Below, piece by piece: positions 6,402-10,049 of a stretch of 10,049 nt of DNA; position 1 is the stretch's first letter; each line of letters begins with the position of its first letter. The notes beneath the pieces were generated by a model. That model did not search any database and had not been told where the DNA came from. It was given only the letters and a program-made list of their open reading frames with translations. The stretch comes from Hydrogenophaga sp. (lineage in GTDB: Bacteria; Pseudomonadota; Gammaproteobacteria; Burkholderiales; Burkholderiaceae_C), in the NCBI GenBank assembly GCA_018335615.1, contig JAGXRS010000117.1, positions 1 through 10,049 on the forward strand. The letters run 5' to 3'. A program made the position numbers and the translations under genes.

Positions 6402-8237
6402 TCAATCCCCCGCCACCACTCCCTCACGCCTCGGATCCGCGCCCCCCAGCCACACGGAACGGCCATCTTTCATGCCGCGCTGGAGTGCCTGCAAACCACT
6501 GGGCATGGGCGCTTGACGCACGGTGTGGCCCCGTGTCTCCAGTGCCTTTACCGTGTCGGCGGGGAAGTGCCCCGCTTCCAGCAGCACCGGCCCGCCCAGC
6601 GTGCCAACGTTGGGCAGGTCGATGGCGGCCTGCGGGCTCAGGCCCCATTGCAGCGTGCCCAGTAGAGTCTTCGCGGTGAAGTGGATGATGAGCGCGCCCC
6701 CTGGGCTGCCGGTGCTCATCAGCAGTTCACCCGTGTCGGCGTCGAACACCAGCGTGGGCGACATCGACGAGCGCGGCCGTTTGCCCGGCTCCACGCGGTT
6801 CGCCACTGGCCGACCCTGCGCATCGGTCGGGGCGAAGCTGAAATCGGTGAGCTGGTTGTTGAGCAGAAAGCCGCCGGGGCGGCTGCGGTCGGTGCTCACC
6901 ATGAGGCGCGCGCCGAAGGCGGCTTCAATGGTGCTGGTCATGGCCAGCGCGTTGCCGAAGCCGTCCACGATGCTGATGTGGGTGGTGCCGTATTCCGGCT
7001 GGTCGGCCATCGGCGCCCAGCTGCTGTGCTGGCCATCGGGTTCGCCCGCGCTGACCTGCGGCAGCCGCGTGGGGCCAATGAGTCGCGCACGATCGTCGAG
7101 GTAGCGGCCGTCCAGCAGGCTGGCCCAGCTCCCGCCGGGCGGGGCCACAAAATCCGGGTCGGCCACGTACTGCGCCCGGTCGGCAAACGCCAGCCGCGAG
7201 GCCTCCACATAACGGTGCAGCCAGTCCGGGTCTTGCCACGCTCTGCCTGCGGCCACATCTGGCTGTCGCGCCAGGAGGCCCAAGATCTGCCCGATCGCCA
7301 GCGCGCCCGAGCTCAGCGGCGGAAAGCTGCAGATCGTCAGCCGGCGCTGCGCCGCTTGGTGTGGATGGCAAAATGGCTCGCGCTCGCGTGGCCCGTAGCG
7401 CTGCAGGTCGTCGTGGCTGAGCAGGCCCGGGTTCGACGGGTGCTGGCGCACCGCCTCCACCATGGCGTCGGCCACCGGCCCGGCGTAGAAGGCACGGGGG
7501 CCCTGCAACGCGATGTTGCGCAGCACGGTGGCCAGTTCCGGGTTGCGCAGCACATGGCCCACGGGGTGTGGCTGGCCGTCTGCGGCGTAGAAGTAGGCCG
7601 CGGCCACCGAATCGTTCTTCAGCGCCGGGTCTTCCCGCAGCAGGCCGTGCAGCCGCGGGCTGATGGCAAAGCCCTGTTCGGCCAGCGCCACGGCCGGCTC
7701 GAACAGCCGCGCCCAGGGCAGGCGGCCGTGCTGCCGGTGCGCCATCGTCAGCACCATGACCAGCCCCGGCGTGCCCACCGAACGCCCGCCGACCACCGCG
7801 TCCATGAAGGGCATCGTCTTGCCTTCGGGTGTCATGAACAGGTCGGGCGTGGCGGCCAGTGGCGCGGTTTCCCGGCCATCAAAGGCCTGCACGCGCCGCC
7901 CGTCGTGGTGCAGCAGAAAAGCACCGCCGCCGAGTCCGCTGGACTGCGGCTCCACCAGGGCCAGCACCATCTGCACGGCAATCGCCGCATCCACCGCGCT
8001 GCCGCCGGCACGCAGCACTTCCGCCCCGGCCGCTGCCGCCAGCGGATTCGCCGCCGCCACCGCAAAGCGCTCCAAAGTCCAGCCGGGTTTGGCGGTCGAT
8101 CCGGTCGCCGCCTCCGGTTGCACGATGGGCACGGCGGGCGGCGGCGCGCTCGTGCAAGCCGTCAGCCATGCCGCGGCCAGGCAAGCCAGCGGCCAGGCGA
8201 TGCGCTGTCGACAGCGTGTGAGCGTCCATGGCTTCAT
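6402..8237 (-). CDS. ggt: Gamma-glutamyltransferase (glutathione hydrolase), lipoprotein type
   Basis: Hydrolyses or transfers the gamma-glutamyl group of glutathione and related compounds outside the cytoplasm. 611 residues from ATG at 8237, preceded by AGGAGG six bases upstream. The N-terminus is a lipoprotein signal (TRCRQR, hydrophobic core, lipobox LTAC with Cys28), so it is probably membrane-anchored; E. coli GGT is instead a soluble periplasmic protein. Family motifs: SGLGGGAF (100-107), DGRETAP with substrate-binding Arg122, and YGTTHIS, where self-cleavage before Thr418 would yield a ~390-residue large and a 194-residue small subunit with Thr418 as nucleophile. NNQLTDF (460-466, Asp465), RSSMSP (Ser490/Ser491) and GSPGG (510-514) complete the active site. 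The position of E. coli Asn411 is Glu438 here, as I recall for Bacillus subtilis GGT. The segment between DF and PGKRP is shorter than in E. coli, implying a reduced lid loop. The gene stands alone, divergent from prpE and convergent with the acyl-CoA synthetase. Confidence 0.95.
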   Translation of the reverse strand: MKPWTLTRCRQRIAWPLACLAAAWLTACTSAPPPAVPIVQPEAATGSTAKPGWTLERFAVAAANPLAAAAGAEVLRAGGSAVDAAIAVQMVLALVEPQSSGLGGGAFLLHHDGRRVQAFDGRETAPLAATPDLFMTPEGKTMPFMDAVVGGRSVGTPGLVMVLTMAHRQHGRLPWARLFEPAVALAEQGFAISPRLHGLLREDPALKNDSVAAAYFYAADGQPHPVGHVLRNPELATVLRNIALQGPRAFYAGPVADAMVEAVRQHPSNPGLLSHDDLQRYGPREREPFCHPHQAAQRRLTICSFPPLSSGALAIGQILGLLARQPDVAAGRAWQDPDWLHRYVEASRLAFADRAQYVADPDFVAPPGGSWASLLDGRYLDDRARLIGPTRLPQVSAGEPDGQHSSWAPMADQPEYGTTHISIVDGFGNALAMTSTIEAAFGARLMVSTDRSRPGGFLLNNQLTDFSFAPTDAQGRPVANRVEPGKRPRSSMSPTLVFDADTGELLMSTGSPGGALIIHFTAKTLLGTLQWGLSPQAAIDLPNVGTLGGPVLLEAGHFPADTVKALETRGHTVRQAPMPSGLQALQRGMKDGRSVWLGGADPRREGVVAGD

Positions 8238-8372
8238 GAAGTGCCTCCTCTTTTGTCGGGTTCAGACCCCCGGATGGGGCCCCGTGGCGTGTGCCGGGAC
8301 AACTCTACAGGGAAGTCGGGTGGCGTCGCAGACACTGGCCGCCCGAGCGTCGCCGGGGTGCGAGAAGACGGT

Positions 8373-8394
8373 GTCAGACTGCAGCAAGTCTGAC
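8373..8394. promoter_or_regulatory. Perfect inverted repeat (8-6-8), likely operator upstream of prpE
   Basis: GTCAGACT (8373-8380) and AGTCTGAC (8387-8394) are exact reverse complements around the spacer GCAGCA. The site lies in the 244-bp region between divergent ggt and prpE, about 90 bp upstream of the prpE start and immediately before a -10-like sequence. A 22-bp dyad in this place is typical of a dimeric repressor or activator site. The regulator is not identifiable from the window; no regulator gene is adjacent. Confidence 0.5.
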
Positions 8395-8397
8395 TCT

Positions 8398-8403
8398 CAT
8401 AAT
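8398..8403 (+). promoter_or_regulatory. Candidate prpE -10 box CATAAT within palindrome CATAATTATG
   Basis: CATAAT matches the sigma-70 -10 hexamer at five of six positions and lies in the only AT-rich patch of the region. Seventeen bases upstream is CAGACT (3/6 to the -35), which is part of the inverted repeat at 8373-8394. The 10-bp palindrome (8398-8407) gives an identical hexamer on the minus strand. Transcription toward prpE would begin near 8410, leaving a ~70-nt leader. Confidence 0.4.
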
Positions 8404-8419
8404 TATGAATTCAGTTTTT

Positions 8420-8439
8420 CTGGCCGCATGGCCGGCCAG
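8420..8439 (+). promoter_or_regulatory. Stem-loop in the predicted prpE leader
   Basis: CTGGCC (8420-8425) can pair with GGCCAG (8434-8439) over an 8-nt loop; an alternative GGCC-GCAT-GGCC pairing (8422-8433) competes with it. It lies just after a T-run (8415-8419), between the putative promoter and the AGGAG ribosome-binding site (8471-8475). No known riboswitch class is recognised. Confidence 0.25.
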
Positions 8440-8481
8440 TTCCCGTTGCGCTGTCAAACACCATCCAAGCAGGAGACCCCC

Positions 8482-10049
8482 ATGAGCAACCCCCTGGGCT
8501 ACGCCGAATTTCACCGCCGCTCTGTCGAGGACCGCGACGCCTTCTGGGGCGAGCAGGCCCAGCTGGTGGACTGGCACAAGCCGTTTGACCGGGTCTGCAA
8601 CTACGACAACCCGCCGTTTGCGCGCTGGTTTGAAGGGGGTCTGACCAACCTGTGCCACAACGCGGTGGACCGTCACCTGAAAGACCGCGCCGACCAGAAC
8701 GCCCTCATCTTCGTCTCCACCGAAACCGACGTCGAGCGCATCTACAGCTTCCGCGAACTGCACGCCGAGGTGCAGCGCATGGCCGCCATCCTGCAGGCGC
8801 AGGGCGTGAAAAAGGGCGACCGGGTGCTGATCTACATGCCCATGATTCCCGAGGCGGCGTTCGCCATGCTGGCCTGCGTGCGCATCGGTGCCATCCACTC
8901 GGTGGTGTTTGGCGGCTTCGCCAGCCACTCGCTGGCCAGCCGCATCGAAGACGCTTCGCCCGGGGTCATCGTCAGTGCCGACGCCGGCTCGCGCGGCGGC
9001 AAGGTGGTGGAGTACAAACCGCTGCTGGACGAAGCCATTCGCCTGTCCACCCACAAGCCCGGCAAGGTGGTGATGGTCAACCGCGGGCTGGCTGCTTTCG
9101 AATCGGTTGCCGGTCGCGACGTCGACTACGCCGCCGAGCGGGAGGCCCACATGGACGCCGTGGTGCCCTGCGAATGGGTCGATGCCACGCACCCCAGCTA
9201 CACGCTCTACACCAGCGGCACCACGGGAAAACCCAAGGGCGTGCAGCGCGACACCGGCGGCTACACCGTGGCGCTGGCCGCGTCCATGAAACACATCTAC
9301 ATGGGCGAGCCCGGTGAAACCTATTTCTCCACCAGCGACATCGGCTGGGTGGTGGGCCACAGCTACATCATCTACGGCCCGCTGATCGGTGGCATGGCCA
9401 CCATCATGTACGAAGGCCTGCCCATCCGCCCGGACGCCGGCATCTGGTGGCAGCTGGTCGAGAAATACAAGGTCAGCGTGATGTTCAGCGCACCCACGGC
9501 GGTGCGCGTGCTGAAGAAATATGACTCGTCCTTCATCAAGAAGTACGACCTGTCCAGCCTGAAGGCCTTGTTCCTGGCCGGCGAGCCGCTGGACGAGCCG
9601 ACGGCCAAGTGGATCTCCGACGAGCTGGGCAAGCCCATTGTGGACAACTACTGGCAGACCGAAACCGGCTGGCCCATCCTGGCGATCTGCAACGGGGTCG
9701 AGAAAGCGCCGAGCAAGTTTGGCTCTCCCGGCAAGGCGGTGTACGGCTACAACGTCAAGCTGCTGGACGACCAGACGGGCGAGGAACTGCAGGGCGGTAA
9801 CGTCAAAGGTGTGGTCGCGGTGGAAGGTCCGCTGCCCCCGGGCTGCATGCAGACCATCTGGGGCGACGACGCGCGCTTCGTCAAGACCTACTGGTCCAGC
9901 GTGCCGGGCCGCATGGTGTACAGCACCTTCGACTGGGGTATTCGCGATCAGGACGGCTACTACTTCATCCTCGGCCGCACCGACGACGTGATCAACGTGG
10001 CCGGCCACCGCCTGGGCACCCGCGAGATCGAGGAGAGCATCTCCAGCCA
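8482..10049 (+). CDS. prpE: Propionate-CoA ligase PrpE, 3' end outside the window
   Basis: Activates propionate to propionyl-CoA via propionyl-AMP, feeding the methylcitrate cycle or related propionate use. ATG at 8482 follows AGGAGA by five bases. 522 complete codons are visible; family members are about 630 residues. The N-terminal acetyl-CoA-synthetase cap (FHRRSVEDRDAFW) is followed by P-loop YTSGTTGKPKG (243-253), YWQTETGWP from Tyr390, FDWG with Asp484, and the hinge GRTDDVINVAGHRLGTREIEE with Arg499. The TDDVINVAGHRLGTREIEE wording is characteristic of PrpE rather than acetyl-CoA synthetase Acs, which usually has a DDVLNVSGHR form; acetate as an additional substrate cannot be excluded. 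The C-terminal catalytic lysine lies beyond the right edge. No prpB, prpC, prpD or acn gene is next to it on the left. The dyad and -10-like site upstream suggest dedicated regulation. Confidence 0.93.
   Translation, partial: MSNPLGYAEFHRRSVEDRDAFWGEQAQLVDWHKPFDRVCNYDNPPFARWFEGGLTNLCHNAVDRHLKDRADQNALIFVSTETDVERIYSFRELHAEVQRMAAILQAQGVKKGDRVLIYMPMIPEAAFAMLACVRIGAIHSVVFGGFASHSLASRIEDASPGVIVSADAGSRGGKVVEYKPLLDEAIRLSTHKPGKVVMVNRGLAAFESVAGRDVDYAAEREAHMDAVVPCEWVDATHPSYTLYTSGTTGKPKGVQRDTGGYTVALAASMKHIYMGEPGETYFSTSDIGWVVGHSYIIYGPLIGGMATIMYEGLPIRPDAGIWWQLVEKYKVSVMFSAPTAVRVLKKYDSSFIKKYDLSSLKALFLAGEPLDEPTAKWISDELGKPIVDNYWQTETGWPILAICNGVEKAPSKFGSPGKAVYGYNVKLLDDQTGEELQGGNVKGVVAVEGPLPPGCMQTIWGDDARFVKTYWSSVPGRMVYSTFDWGIRDQDGYYFILGRTDDVINVAGHRLGTREIEESISS

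Noticed and set aside
5740..6405. Overlapping open frames on both strands of the gene-free region, one repeating a GN-x-EWGLRP phrase
   Set aside because: The repeated phrase comes from the 27-bp nucleotide repeat, read on opposite strands. No ribosome-binding site or domain supports a protein.
8374..10008. Minus-strand open frame of 544 codons antisense to prpE
   Set aside because: PrpE motifs on the plus strand are complete and ordered; the antisense translation shows no domain.
4206..10049. Two AMP-forming acyl-CoA ligases flanking ggt, considered as one functional cluster
   Set aside because: The genes lie on alternating strands with separate control regions and no shared pathway for gamma-glutamyl compounds, so proximity is probably incidental.

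Overview
The window is high-GC, gene-dense chromosomal DNA. The protein sequences point to a betaproteobacterium of the order Burkholderiales, probably Comamonadaceae (for example a Hydrogenophaga- or Acidovorax-like genus). The main grounds are an RpoD with a long Lys/Ala-rich N-terminal extension ahead of sigma region 1.1, a dnaG-rpoD gene pair, and the codon bias. The genus is an inference from memory of these families and was not checked by a search.

Layout. Positions 1-1793 (minus) hold the 5' three quarters of rpoD, the housekeeping sigma factor; the gene runs off the left edge inside region 2. A 312-bp leader (1794-2105) follows, with a TATAAT box near dnaG, a stem-loop and a possible small leader ORF. 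dnaG, the replication primase, lies at 2106-4163 (minus) and starts at GTG. Only 42 bp away and divergent is a complete AMP-forming acyl-CoA synthetase gene (4206-5852, plus). Because this gene sits directly upstream of dnaG, the usual rpsU(-yqeY)-dnaG-rpoD macromolecular-synthesis arrangement is interrupted here.

Positions 5853-6401 are a 549-bp gene-free stretch between convergent genes. It is full of related repeats: two ~110-bp elements in opposite orientation, a 16-bp perfect inverted repeat bracketing one of them, and a degenerate 24-bp direct repeat. This is the least explained DNA in the window. Next is ggt (6402-8237, minus), a lipoprotein-type gamma-glutamyltransferase. A 244-bp divergent regulatory region (8238-8481) carries a perfect 8-6-8 inverted repeat beside a CATAATTATG palindrome. 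prpE (8482 to the right edge, plus), a propionate-CoA ligase, is cut before its C-terminal domain is complete.

How the genes fit together. rpoD and dnaG are the information-processing pair of the macromolecular-synthesis operon. The acyl-CoA synthetase and PrpE both activate carboxylic acids through acyl-AMP intermediates and feed CoA-thioester catabolism, but they are separately controlled. GGT works outside the cytoplasm on glutathione-type gamma-glutamyl compounds. I see no evidence of a dedicated new multi-gene system (no phage, CRISPR, toxin-antitoxin, defence or transposase genes). The novelty candidates are the repeat cluster at 5893-6321, the prpE operator-like site and the rpoD leader.
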